A stretch of 64,000 bases of DNA from NCBI RefSeq assembly GCF_019649055.1, contig NW_026570236.1, forward strand, positions 310,001 through 374,000. The letters are read 5' to 3'. A model generated the notes under the pieces. The model made no database searches. It was given only the letters and a program-made list of their open reading frames with translations, and had not been told where the DNA came from. A program made the translations under genes and the position numbers. Shown here in pieces: positions 43,264 to 55,760 of this stretch. Numbering within the stretch: position 1 is the stretch's first letter; each line of letters starts with the position of its first letter. The stretch comes from Paramacrobiotus metropolitanus (lineage: Eukaryota; Tardigrada; Eutardigrada; Parachela; Macrobiotidae).

Positions 43264-46076
43264 TCATGCAACACTGAAAATACTGTCATCCGAAAGATTA
43301 TTGGCCAGCTTAAACGATTCCCTTGCCGTCGTGTTCCATCGTGTGCTGAACGTTGACCATATCCGGTCGAATGCTGTTGGTGCGTTATAGGTGTGTACCA
43401 ACCAGCGCTTTTTCTGTAGGATCTCCAGCGCGGAAGATTTCTTTGAGAATACGGGAATCTGGTTAGGTAACTGCACATGCCGTACATTGCGCAGATTACG
43501 TGCCACAAAACCGGAAATATACACATCGTCTACCCAGAACCGGCGCATGTATAGGGACATGTTGTAAAGGTCCCCAATGAGATCAGGCGTCATTAGGTAG
43601 CCGGCACCGTAACAATATGGAGGATAAGTGCGACCTAAACAAAGTACTGCTTGAATAGTCTAAAAAATTCATATGTGACGTTTACATAATGTTATTAATC
43701 CGAATCGTTATTTTTTTGGCTGTTTACAATTAGCTAAATAATTGCGCCGCTACAGATGTATGTATATAAAAAACTGCTACATCAGGACTTAGTGGGTTGT
43801 GATCTTCACATTACTTATGTCCTTTTCATAACCAGGGTATTGCATTTACCGGTGTTTACGCACCATACCTGGATATTCTTCGGGGGAGATGTACCATTTA
43901 AATGTGGTGTTCCGCTTTATAACTTCCCGGTACATCAAGTGACTGCAGTATATTGTGCGTGTGGGCGGTGCCAAGCGGTTCTTCAAGAGTTTTTTCATAT
44001 AAAAAACTATGCTGTCGACATCCAGAACCATATCATCATCCGTCTTTAGTACAAATTTATATGTGATATTTTGACAGTTTTCAGTAAGGTATTTCAACGC
44101 CGCTGTGTGCTTAAAAGTAAGGTTCCGGTACGAGTCAATGAAGTCCAGCTGAATGATATCGTGGAATTTGGCACTTTCAGCCGCAATCTATAACAAATAA
44201 TTAAACGAACGGTTGCAGTTGTGTGATTATAATTATTTAATAATAAGCAGTAATCAGGCGATACAATGTGACAGTTATTATTTCAGTCAGGAGACGTATA
44301 ATTTTCCAACCTGACGTTGTGTTTGTGACGACAGGTTTGTCGATGAAATTCCTAGGAAAAACAGGTTAACAATGTTGTTCCTTGTTCGACTTTCCCGGCT
44401 GTACCACGTTTCCCTAATCTAAACATGATGGTAAAAAAATTCAGTGTTATTTCGACGTAATATCAGCCTTATTTTGGCAACAGGACCAGTCTAGTTTTGT
44501 ATCCACGAAGACTACACGTGGTATTCACCTTCTGCCGGAGGCGGAAATTAGCCGGCGACGAATGAGTGAAAATAAGCAAATACGGCGGCTTACGTCGTAG
44601 CCGCACACAGAGAGCCGGTTCACTAATAATGTGTTGAAATTCTTGTTTGTTTACGATATGGTCTGTAAAAAAGGTGATCAATTAAATGCTGCGGCCAGCA
44701 ATTTTTAATGACTAAAAATACTACTTAATAGTGGATAAACATGATACAGCAAATACACGATACTTATGATACACTGACAAATTGCCGTATGTTTACCGTT
44801 ACCTGTATTACTGTACAATTAATATTTATATTTGCGAATATTAAGGAATAAAGTATTAAAAATAAGCCGATGTTCATATTAATTTTGCAGACCCTCATAT
44901 ATATGTACACACATCAACACGACAGTTCGATAAAATTAAAATATTTCCTAAACAGTTTATTATGCAATTTACTTGGCAAAAAACTTCATGCAAATTACAC
45001 TGGCTGGGCCATGATCCCAACCGGAGCAATAGGTATTGAGGTACTTGTCAGCTTATACGACGATTTTTTGTACCCTACTTACCTTGCGGTTCCAGAAGAA
45101 GATAATGAAGCTGTTTAATTTCTTCGGATCCGGCAGTGCCGATCAGGTCAGCCGTGGAATCGGGTCGGTTATGCTGCGCAAAGGTCAGCAAATCATTTTC
45201 GTTATAGGGATCTTCGTAGGTTTGGGATGCGTTTCCCATACACCAACCGTAGCGATCAAGGTCTGGTTTAAGACCGCCTGAATCTAAATATATTTTACAG
45301 TGCACAATTTATACACACAAGTAGAATGCTTGTACATCAATTATATGGTTGTACAGAAAAAAAATAACTTAGCTAGTTCTGTAGTGGCATCGGTAAGTGC
45401 AGTCATACTCCTGCTTTACTTCACCAGTACATTACCGTGTAGTTTTACCTTTTTTTGGATTTATTTTAAAGGCTATAGAATTCCTCCAAATGGTCCTGTA
45501 ACTGTCTTGCGTATCCACATTTCCAGTGACAATTATGCCCATTTGCCTCTTTCCGCAGATCGCCTTTGCATATTTTTTCACTTCCGGTATAATTAATTTT
45601 TGACTGGCCTGACTATGTACGATATTCGGCAGCTGCAGTATATCGCGATGCTGCTGCGCCTGTGTCCGTACAACTTTGTTCGCCGACACTTGACCGACAA
45701 CGAAGATTATGCGGTAACCGCATGTTGTGTCGATCGGCTGCGCCTTGCGCCGCACGGTGTTAAACGCCAAATGTGAGATGTTGTAAAGATGAATGAAGAT
45801 CAATCCGGCTGTGGAATTATCCGGTACAATCGATGGCTGGATAGTATAAGCGATATCACTTCCGGTTTCCTGCTTGCCCGTTATCGGCAGCACAACACTC
45901 AAAGGATAAGATAACAACCAAAAGTGTAGAGCGGATACAGCGAACACAAGAGCGGAGAACGCACAGATACTGCAGAAATACAACTGCAGTGTTCCGATTC
46001 CGAAAAACATTTTTTTGTAATTTTTAACTGTAGACGGAATATCAAATTTACTACATGTCTGCCGCGGTGCGCACAT
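43264..46076 (-). CDS. Type II membrane GT31-family (beta-1,3-galactosyltransferase-like) glycosyltransferase
   Basis: The C-terminal half is secure. Exon 44187-43869 has FHDIIQLDFIDSYRNLTFK and the DxD-type motif VLKTDDDMVLD. Exon 43634-43264 has PPYCYGAGYLM and the E/D-V-Y-I-G signature as WVDDVYISGFV. These are the hallmarks of GT31 enzymes, which add Gal or GlcNAc in beta-1,3 linkage in the Golgi with UDP-sugar and Mn2+. The N-terminal exon, from ATG 46076 to about 45480, encodes a membrane anchor (FCSICAFSALVFAVSALHFW) and RIIFVVGQV ... RDILQL. The middle (45290-45075) is open but its joining frame is unclear; a continuation into the next exon (phase 0) needs a frame that meets a stop near 45163. 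So the gene may have an unseen splice site or be damaged. Confidence 0.7.
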
Positions 46077-47780
46077 CGTATGGTAGTCCTTTGTGTGTCT
46101 GTGCACCGGTTTTTTAATGGGCCGTCAGACTTGAAGCTATTGTCGTGATAACGCGTGCCGTCAAGTGGCGCTTTTTACGTTCTGTAATAATCCAGTTTAT
46201 TGTTCGACGCCTTGAGGGCGCCAAAAACGGCCGAATCATTCTGGAGCAAATAACTGTTAATTAATCATCAGAGTAAAAATGACCGGTTTATAATTCGGTT
46301 CTGTCTACTTGTACGTGACCACTGAAATTATCGTACAAGATAGAGTTCACCCGTGGAACGTGTAGGTTGACCGCCTACAAGATTTTAGTGACTTTTTTAT
46401 TAATAAATACTCGTATTACCCTTGACTGACGGAATCTATGAGCAGTGTATAGTTGAGCAGATGAAGCTGGTCATGCGATAAATACTGGAGAAATACATAA
46501 AAATTAACCTATGCGAAACACGCAACGTATTCGTTATGTAATCGGTACCAGTGATTTCAGGTTTCGGTGGTTTTGGTTAATTTTGATTTGCCTGATCATG
46601 AATATTATTACCGGATCCGGTGCATTGCTAATATAGCTTATTAATTTTTTGAGATTTTTTTAATGCAGTTGCATCACCATTTTGTCCATTCACCGCATAA
46701 ATGGCCACTTATCAAAGTACTTGTTTGAATAAAATAAAGTGGTCATATCCATCCAGTCTCGTACTTAACCAGCACATACCCCAGGCCTACACTCGCGTTG
46801 CCCTCCGTTCACGAGAAAGTTCTGTATTTTGTAGGTTCGCTTTGTTCTGCATTTTCTGCCCTCCTCAAAATCATATAAACTGCAAGTGCGTAGCATGTGC
46901 TGAACAGTTTTAACCTTATTGCCAAAGATCATAATTGGCGTTTCTGAATATTTATTATGAATGCTGGTATGTACATGTTTATGACTCAATCCCGACCCTT
47001 TTAGTGCGATAAATACAAGTGTTTTTTGTACTCAGCTTTTTAATTATTATTATAATTTTGTGTATGATAAATTTTTCCACAAAGATCGTCAGTTGTGTTG
47101 GTTTATATTTCGGTTAATAAAGCGCAGACTACCAAGTGATACAGAAAGCAGTGCCTGCACAGTACTCTTCTCGAACAATTTAACGGTGCTGGTGAAAGAC
47201 TATCTACCGGTATAAAGCAAATGCTTGACATGATTATAAAACACAGGCAGAGTATGAATTCTAATAAATTTTAAAGGTGCGATACTGTTTCCCCGTCGGT
47301 ATGCAGTGTTTGGGAGATTTCCGCGGTTTCGCCACTGGGAACGGGTGGTGCGGGCTGGGATTTCGGAGATTGTGGCTTGGAAATTCGATGGAAAACGGCC
47401 ATGGCTTGGAATTCCTCTGGATATAAAACCCGGGCAATCTAAGGCATTGAATCGGCTAGTTATTTTAAAAATGGATCATGGCGGCAACAAAAAAAAATAA
47501 ATTAAAAAAATTAATTTTAAAAATATAGTCATTTGTCAAAGTAGTACTTACATTTAATTGCAAGAGTGTAAATTGTTTTGAGTTTTTGATTTGCTCTAAG
47601 ATGCAAAACGAAAAACTTTTACACTTCCCAGCAGCGCTTCACCCATACGGGAAAATTCATTTTTGTAATCAGGTACGTCCGGTTTATTAGTAATTTTTTG
47701 TAATCTGATTTTTATGGGTTGCTGTTACCAAAAATCCGAACCGATTAGTAAGCTGACTGGTATGCTGTAATCAAATTTTG
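46077..47780. other. Intergenic stretch, no gene seen
   Basis: 1.7 kb between the glycosyltransferase and the beta-barrel gene cluster. No convincing exon, though the expected fourth exon of the first cluster gene should be here and was not found. Confidence 0.4.
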
Positions 47781-47787
47781 CGTGTAC

Positions 47788-48864
47788 CTTGGTCAGTGTG
47801 GTGGCATCTTGGGAAAAGATAAACTTTGTAGTGAAATCCGTGACGTTATCCCCGTTTGAAAAAGTATAACTTCCTTGTAAAACCGTAGCATTTAACATAG
47901 CAAAGTGAAAGGTCATCGTTGCACCGCTGTCCGTTAGCACACTAGTCTTCTTGTCTAGCAGAAATGTGGAGTGGGCATTGTATTTGGATTCATTTCGTAG
48001 CACAAAATGTTGATATCTGGTGCCGTCATGTGTCTTGTTAAACACCTGCCGCTCACCGCTCTCCAGAGTCTTTGTTGGAATTCCTGAAATGTTATACCGG
48101 CATGATGCAGATTCTCACGGTCGGCATACTCTGACAGCGATTCTTACAATTAAATATTAACGAAGCCTTGTTTTTATACTTTTTCAAGATTATTCAAGAA
48201 CAATTTTAAGATTTCGATGTGCATATGAGCAAGGATTTTACAGTACAGATAGAATCAACAAGCGTTAATGGACTGCCAACGGTTGGTTTTTTAAATACAG
48301 CACTACAAAAATTTGCAAATTATTTTTTTAGAAGTAATTTAGTTACAAAAAGTTAAAGATAAAACATTGCAAGCACCAAGGGTATACTATAATGTCATTT
48401 TTGCCATTTCATACCTAATATTTTAGAAGCAAAATCATTCATGGCGTTCTTGTTGTCAGCATCCATTTCGTAGGTTCCAAGGAACGGATCAAGTGACCAT
48501 TGTGGCTTCTTTGGTAAATCAAGGTCTTTTGCTACAGAGTGGCGGTAATTTATGAGAACTGCAAAAGGAATAAAAAAAACAGAGTTGTTAAGTTGTAAAC
48601 TACAATATACTCGGTATATCGCAAGTGCACTTCTACGAATGTATAGAAAATAAAGATCAGTTCTGGCGTATCTTTGATAGTTCACAATTCATCGTAAATA
48701 ACAGCGATTTCGGAACTCATCTGTGGTACAAAAGCTTTTATGTTTATATTTTTAAGCTTTTTTAATTTTTAATTTTAAGTTTTAAAATAACAAAGTTCAC
48801 ACTTCACACTAAATTTCCCCTTACCGGCAAAGAAGGTATAAAGGAATAAGGTCTGCATGAACAT
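47788..48864 (-). CDS. Secreted beta-barrel (FABP-like) family member A
   Basis: Exons 48864-48825 (signal peptide MFMQTLFLYTFFA), 48558-48415 and 48083-47788 join in phases 1 and 1 and give 160 codons. The core motif is WSLDPFLGTYEMD, followed after an intron by IPTKTLESGERQVFNKTHDG and MLNATVLQGSYTF. The pattern F-L-G-T-[YW] plus alternating beta-strands matches the start of FABP/lipocalin barrels. Exon 3 ends in phase 0 at AAG|GTACAC, as in its relatives, but the C-terminal exon (PFYR...GP) that the others have was not found downstream. Without it the frame stops after 18 more codons at 47725. Possibly an incomplete or diverging copy. Confidence 0.6.
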
Positions 48865-50184
48865 CTCCGAGTGTAGACGTCAAAATATTAAAAACTTGAT
48901 CAGATTTCAGGCAGGCAATTAGGCTTAGGACTAAACTGCTACTTTTCTAACAAATTTCAAACTTTACAAAGGCGAAGAGAGTGAGTAACGAGTTCTTGAA
49001 TTTACATATGCTGACCTCAGCTGTTCTCACAGTCTGGTTCCCACAACTGAGGTTTATATGGCAATTGTCCTGCCGAACGCCGTTGCCGGTATTAGCTTTC
49101 CTGTCTGTGTAAATGATTATCGAAATTATCATAATTATGATCAACAATGAGTACGTGTAAAAATAGGCACTGGATCGGAAGCAGTCTTTTCGTAAAGTAA
49201 ACATAAGGACATTATCACCTTCTAACCTTGGCCATTTCCATTGCAGTTTGTGGAATCTAGGGTTTGCATTTCTATTGTGCACTTACCGGCAGTAAATGGC
49301 ACTCGCGAGTTTTATGTATGACGCATTCGATTACAATGGCATTAACAGCAAAGGTCAACATTTTTTGGGCAACGACATTGTTAGAAAATGTAGACCATTA
49401 ATGGAGAGCCGAGCATTAATCAATGTAAATGTTTCTATTTTAGGAAGCATTAATATTTTTAGGAAACAACGCGCCCGGTGAAGGTACTGGCAGATTAGAC
49501 TGCACTGGTAATTAGCGATTATTATCCTACCAAAACACTATTATTCGTTTTGGTGGAACAACAGCCTGTTTCATATACCGCCCGGTTTTTCTGTTGGACG
49601 TTTTCTGTTTTTTGAAGCAAGATGCCGCTCCCAACCAGTTACAATGAAATAAATATAAAACGTTGGGTTTGTATGGGACATAAATTTGGACGATTCGGAT
49701 CGGCTTTTATGATGTTGTGGGAAATCACTGGGAATGTACGCGTACCTCCGAAGTTACAAAACAATCCAGCTGATCACTGCCAAGCAGCCATGAAAAAAGA
49801 TCCATATTCCACCGTGATGTGCCCGTGCAAATAAATTTTATTGTATTTGGAAATAATATGTACACATTCAAATTAACCTTTTAATCTGTTGGAAAACGAA
49901 AAACCTACTCTTTAAATCACTGCCTGGTGAATATGGACAGGTGAACTTACTAACGCGTATACAGTACTTTAATTATCGGTTTTGAGGTTAAATTGTTATT
50001 TATTGTCAATTCCACCAGTTTTCAGATAGACAGAATCTGTGTGCTCATTTAATAATGTGAATAATAATTTGAATAATGAACACTTAATATCTATATTTTG
50101 AGAGCTTTAACCAGATTATCCGGATTGAGCCAAAACGTACGCACTGCAGTGAACAAAATGCAGAAATAAACGCAACAAAGTGTA
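48865..50184. other. Intergenic stretch within the cluster
   Basis: 1.3 kb between members A and B. Two small frames (48947-49282 minus, with a hydrophobic run LLIIIMIISIIIY; 49622-49834 plus, with a Cys-rich end) are open but I cannot support them as genes. Confidence 0.4.
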
Positions 50185-51685
50185 TTATGATGGTCCAAGT
50201 GTAATAGGGCCAGAAATGTTCTCCTCTTTGATGCGATAGAAGGGAGCATGTGCCCTCAGATCCTTTGGTTTTGTTACGGTGACATCCTGGAACAGGAAAA
50301 AACATAACCATTTTAAGCAAGTGTAAGCATTTTCGAAATTTTTCTATGTAATGGAATAGCGTATAAAATAACACTCGCTAGAACAACAAAAAAATGTGCC
50401 GAAGCAAAGTAATACTCTAATCTGGTAAATCTACAAAATGATCAAGGATCCGTAACACTCCTGTAAATGTACAGCTGTAAATGTACAGTACTAGCATAGA
50501 AACTAGGTAGTACGACACGGATCGTGGTCTAGTATAACAGTACTGTATGTCTGCACGATAGCCGAAATCACAGTCATCATACACCTATACTTCTACAATA
50601 GGTATCATACAGTACAATTCTCAGTACAAAAATTTACTTATTGTTAGTACCGGCAAGGAATACTGCATAGTGCATACCAACAACCCCTTCCATATGCTCG
50701 AACGTAATGACAGAATCAATATCCGTACATAAAATTTTAATAAATAAGTAGTTACCAGCAATTAATGTGACTGTGGTTAAGCGCAGAATTTTAATAACTC
50801 AGGTTACAGCTTATACTATATGTAGATGTATTTCAATTTATACTTTAAATTGGCATCAATACGAGAACAAACGATTTAAAAATTGTGTTATGCGTATGTT
50901 GCCGAGTAAACTGCCAAAAGAAGGCGTGTACGTGTACTTCGACTGCATGTGTCGGATTGGATGCTAGTACTTTTACACATTACAAACTGGTGGCGTAAGA
51001 CATAATATTTGGGTAATTTCCCATATTAATTTTATTATCGTACGTTAAAAAAACCGCTTCCGTCTGGTTTAAACGTGTTGACAATGCCGAACGCCGCCAT
51101 ATGATCCCCAAAATCCCATTCATATGTTCCTTTCAGGGTCGTGGCGCCGGTCATTTCCAGAGTATAACTTAAGGTCTGGTTATTGGGAAGATTTTTGACA
51201 GTCTTTTTGCCCAATTCGAAATCGGCTATGATGTTATATTTTGGATCTTTCCGTAAAACGTGCATTTCATATTTTCGTTCGCCTGTTTTCTTGTAAATCT
51301 GCCGTTCACCTTCCTTTATTACTGAAGCCGGAAGCCCTGTACAAAAGAAAAACTGAAAACAATACGATTTCAAAAGAATTGTTTACTCTGTATCTCCCTG
51401 TCTATGTATAACTATTCCCACTTTAAAATGGGAATAAATTTTGAATCCATCACTTGTTCCATAATCCCATAATAAAGGTTACAAATTTAACACAGAAATA
51501 TCTGCGTATACCAGTCAATTTGCATGGCTATAATTCTCAGGACAAAAATTTACCGACAAGGAATACTGCATACCAACAACCCCTTCCGAGAAGTTGATCA
51601 TATTGGAGGATTTATCCCAGATCATATCGTAAGCTCCCAAAAAAGAATCAAGGTTCCATCCTGCATCACTATTCGTTGATGCCAT
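50185..51685 (-). CDS. Beta-barrel (FABP-like) family member B, no signal peptide seen
   Basis: Exons 51685-51574, 51336-51044 and 50286-50185 give 168 aa with phases 1 and 0, like the last three exons of its relatives. The first exon starts directly with ATG and MASTNSDAGWNLDSFLGAYD. There is no signal-peptide exon, so this member may stay in the cytoplasm, or its first exon lies upstream. The core is GLPASVIKEGERQIYKKTGE and GATTLKGTYEWDFGDHM. The C-terminal exon reads TVTKPKDLRAHAPFYR and ends GPITLGPS, the family signature. The fold and ligand are unknown; an FABP-type barrel that binds a hydrophobic ligand is the best guess. Confidence 0.7.
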
Positions 51686-53372
51686 TTTTAGTAACTTTTT
51701 AGTAACTTCACGGCAATATCACTAAATTAGATTAAACAAATTCGTACACTGCACAACAAATTTTCGACCGACACAAAGCGGAATATGCTCCTTCTGTGAC
51801 ACGATGATTTATTAATTACTGTAGTTTAACAAGAACACGATATAATTTTAAAACTGTTCGTAATGGTATCGGCTTTTTGAGAAATGGTAAGCACACAACA
51901 CTACCGCACAAGTACCGCTGAGCACTTCACATAACTTCCAGCAATTTTATTATTTTGCAAAGCTGCACACGAAATCGCAAGTACATACTTTAATCTGCAA
52001 TCATAAAAATGCTGCTGCAAGACGTGCAGTTGACACGATAAAACCCATAATAAACACGTTTGTTTCCGGTAAAAGCTGCATAACCGATAACCTTGCGTAC
52101 GATGATGACCAGCAACAAGGTCAAAACTTGATAGACACTTGTACGGTTCTTTCTGATATAAGCAACTTAAAATCTGCTGTATACACAGACCAATCTCCCG
52201 CGAGCAAATTATGACCTCAAGCAGTTTAGTTCTGCTGGCCGAAAACTGGAGACATAAGCTTTGCAAGTTAAAGCTCGGAGCCCTTATTAGAGCTTATTAA
52301 ATCCATCGATTTGATTATGGATTGTGCTGTTTATCCGCTCTTCTGGTTTAGTTGATGAAATTACTGATAACAAATTAGCAAGCTTTTGCCACGAACTTTG
52401 TTCACGAATTAGATACTGGTAACTCATTAATTCGATTTTCCAATAAGAGTTTTCACAGAGCATGAAAAATGTCAATTAAAGAAGCACTTTGGGTTGTGTA
52501 TCATTAGCAATGCATAAGGGCGGTGTTGAGCAAGCAAACACCGGCAAATTAATGTTGTGGTCGGTATAAACTATAATGTGATCGTTATACGCTGTCCTTG
52601 ATCACCACGCATTTTGTGCTAATAAGGAAGAGTGTTCAGTAAAAGTAAACAATATTAGCACATTGGCCCAGTAAAACTATAAAACAGTAGAGTTGGAAGG
52701 CCGTATATACAGTGTAAGTACTACCGTAAATAAATTTTCGCTTTAATTATCAAAACATACTCGTAGTAGAGATATACGAGTATTACGTACTTACTTACGA
52801 GTTAGTGTCAACAAGAGTGAGAATGTTTACTCATTCATGTGTGCTTACTACCATGACCAAATTGTTAAGCGACACAAGAACCGAGAATTGAACTAATTTT
52901 GCGTAGAATTGTTGTGGTTGTTCATAGAATATTTTCGAAGGACACAATTTTTAGTACATCAATTAAAACAATTTTTAGTACATTAGGCTGAGTAGTAAGT
53001 GAAAAAAGTCCGGTATAACTACGTACGCAGCTCGCAGTGTAATTTGAAGGCCAGAAATAAATGTTTTTGAAAAAATAAATGAAACGGTCTTCTTGATGTG
53101 CTACGTATAAAAGTGAGAATAAAAGGCAAACAGTACGATTTCAGTATGCTTTTAAATCAGTGTTCATGGCCGTTACGTTACTATGTACTTATTAAACAAC
53201 AAGCTAGGATAAAGTTAATCTGCAACTGACGATTATCTTTATTATGCGGAATACAAGATCATGCCTGCTGACTGCAGATATTTGAAATGGACCATATATA
53301 AACAAACACTTCAGTTTTCTTAAATACGCAGGAACCTTAGTATCAATAACGTTATTAATGCATACTGGTTTT
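51686..53372. other. Intergenic stretch within the cluster
   Basis: 1.7 kb with no gene seen. Confidence 0.5.
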
Positions 53373-54535
53373 TTAGCGATTCGAAGTGGCTGGTGGAGCT
53401 AAAGTAAGTGGTCCCACGTCGCCGTTTTTGAGACGATAAAAGGGCACAAATGCCGCAAGCTGGATTGGCTTTGATACGGTGATAGTCTGAAAAGAATACA
53501 ACATTCAGATTAAGCAGAGCTGCTGTCTATGGCCTGTTTTGCATGAATTGTATGTAAAGTAACTTTTATAGGAACTTCTGTGTTAATATTGTACAAATGA
53601 GCTATTTTGCAGGTCTTCCAGGTACGATTATAAAGCGGTAAAATGAAGTGGCAACTTACAATCCACAAATTACTGGCGTCAGGACTAAATGAGTATATGA
53701 TGACATAATCGGTAATTCGGCCATCCTGCAGGGTCTGTTCGTACGTGCCTTGTAGTGCAGTGGCGTTGATCATTGAGAATGTGAAGTTCACCGTCCTGGC
53801 TGTTCCCGGCTTGTTCAGCTCAAAAGTCACCGAGGAGCTAAAGGTGGAGTTTGCTCGTTTTGTGGTATGTATGTATTTTCCATCGGAAGTTTTGTCGAAA
53901 ATTTGTCGTTCACCGCCCATTATCACTGACACCGGCACTCCTATATAGAGTAACAGTTAAATTTATTTTTAAAAAATATTTATAATTGCTTATCGTAGCA
54001 CAATAAAGATGTATAAAGAATAAAGATGTACAATTGTAATTTGTACGTACTGCAACATGCAGAATGAGTTTCCATTCGTCATTGCGGTTTTATGCACAAT
54101 AATAATGTATAGCTTTTACGACAAGTATAGGTAGTACTCCGCGTACCGTAAATGGTCCGTATTTATTGGGAATTTTTACGTTAGCGTTAATTCTATAATT
54201 ATGTTTAACGGTTTCTACAATCTACATGTTTCTGCATAGTAATATCTTTTTACCTTGTAGTCCATTCGTAAAATTTATCAAATTTACTTGGCCAGTAAAT
54301 ATTATATCATAAGCTCCTAAGAAAGGGTCCAATGAAAACAACGAGGAACAGTTGTAGTCCGCAGCATCCAGCGCATTCAATAAATAAAAAGCTGCAAGAA
54401 GAATTCTTAACACGTTTTGACGCGAATGACTCTCTTACGCACATCTGCCAATCTGACTTGTATTTTGCCCTGTATAACCAAATTCCGAAAGTCAAAAGCG
54501 AAGTTCTTACCATATGGAACGATAAATAAAAACAT
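53373..54535 (-). CDS. Secreted beta-barrel (FABP-like) family member C
   Basis: Four exons, 54535-54511, 54391-54254, 53940-53660 and 53486-53373 (phases 1,1,0), give 185 aa. Exon 1 plus the start of exon 2 form a signal peptide (MFLFIVPY then FYLLNALDA). The core motifs are LFSLDPFLGAYDIIF, VPVSVIMGGERQIFDKTSDG and MINATALQGTYEQ. The C-terminal exon reads TVSKPIQLAAFVPFYRLKNG and GPLTLAP, with a short extension ATSNR. The GERQ.F.K..DGKY and ATALQGTY phrases are nearly invariant through the cluster, which points to structural roles in the barrel. Confidence 0.75.
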
Positions 54536-55760
54536 TTTTGTGCGAACGCCGAACTAGAAAAAGAGTATGATAGATAGAATTTCCTGAGATCGGAAAGAGA
54601 AGATCGAGATGTCTGCCTAGAAAATCTGCGTGCTGGAACACTCTGTGAAACACTGCATTAAAAGCCCTTCTAAGTTTGTAACCACATACCGCACGTTTAT
54701 CTGCGAGCAATTATGGATTGTACTGTGTTGTTACGTAACCTTTGCGATTTTGTATGCGCTAAGAATGCAGCAACATGAGGTATAGGTATGGCAGCCATAA
54801 GTCATTCGACATTTTGTTATTTACCTCCAGAAAAGCAACAATTAGCGGGTGTGTAAATTTAACAGTTATTCGGTATATGTTGTCGGCAACATGAATGAAT
54901 GAAAAGCGGATTCTGGAAAACGTCATATCAGGTTGTTTCATCACGGTGGTACGATTTAGTCTGACAGCTTTTGCCGTGGAAAATATTTTACCGTGACGGC
55001 AGCGGTCATTTCCGATTTCCGTTGACCTTGCGCTTGCCCGAACCAAAATTATTACAAGATATTGCGTAAATTTGCAAAATATGATTCGGATACAGACACA
55101 TGTTATATATACGAGAACGGAGATTTATGAACGCAAAGATTCGCTTACCTTATTTTGAGACACGCTCATTAATCTGTAGTGCACAGTGTATGGTTGTTAC
55201 GTAGGGTACAGAGGGTTTCTTAAGAGAGTATGCTACAGAGTGTTTCGTGGTGTAAGACCTCTGCAGAGTGCAGGTATTCTAGCTCGCTCTGGTTAAGCTT
55301 CCGTACATAGAGCTTTAAGCTAAATGAGATTGTGTGAAATTCAACTCGGCATAATTATTGTAATCATTCTTTTCTAAAGATTAGTCCGGTAACACTGCAC
55401 TATGCATTGTATTTGCTATGTGAATATTCATACTTTTTAAATGTGTTTTTAATCCCCTTAACATTTAAAAAAACCCGTTGTAGGAAACTAAGGTTTACTA
55501 ACTGCAATAATTAATACATTTCCGTTAGCAAAAAGTAAAATATTATTAGTACTGTAGAGCACCAGTATCTGTACTAGCGTAAAATGCTAGTGGGTATAGG
55601 AATTCCAAAAAGGTTTTTCTGTTTTTTCAGATAAAAAACGTAACATTTCGTTGAAGACTCATGTTCGCACAAATCAGAAGCCAGGCATGTTCTTTAAAAA
55701 AGATAAAAACAACAAGCGTTTTATCACAGTTGGATTGAACTAGAGATCGCAGTCCGGATT
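54536..55760. other. Intergenic stretch within the cluster
   Basis: 1.2 kb between members C and D. A minus-strand frame at 54759-55046 (Ile/Phe-rich, IYRITVKFTHPLIVAFLE, followed by a possible donor GGAG|GTAAAT) could be a stray exon; I cannot connect it to a gene. Confidence 0.35.

Noticed and set aside
54759-55046. Minus-strand frame between members C and D as an eighth family member
   Set aside because: It lacks the LDPFLG, GERQ and PFYR motifs and the fixed intron phases.
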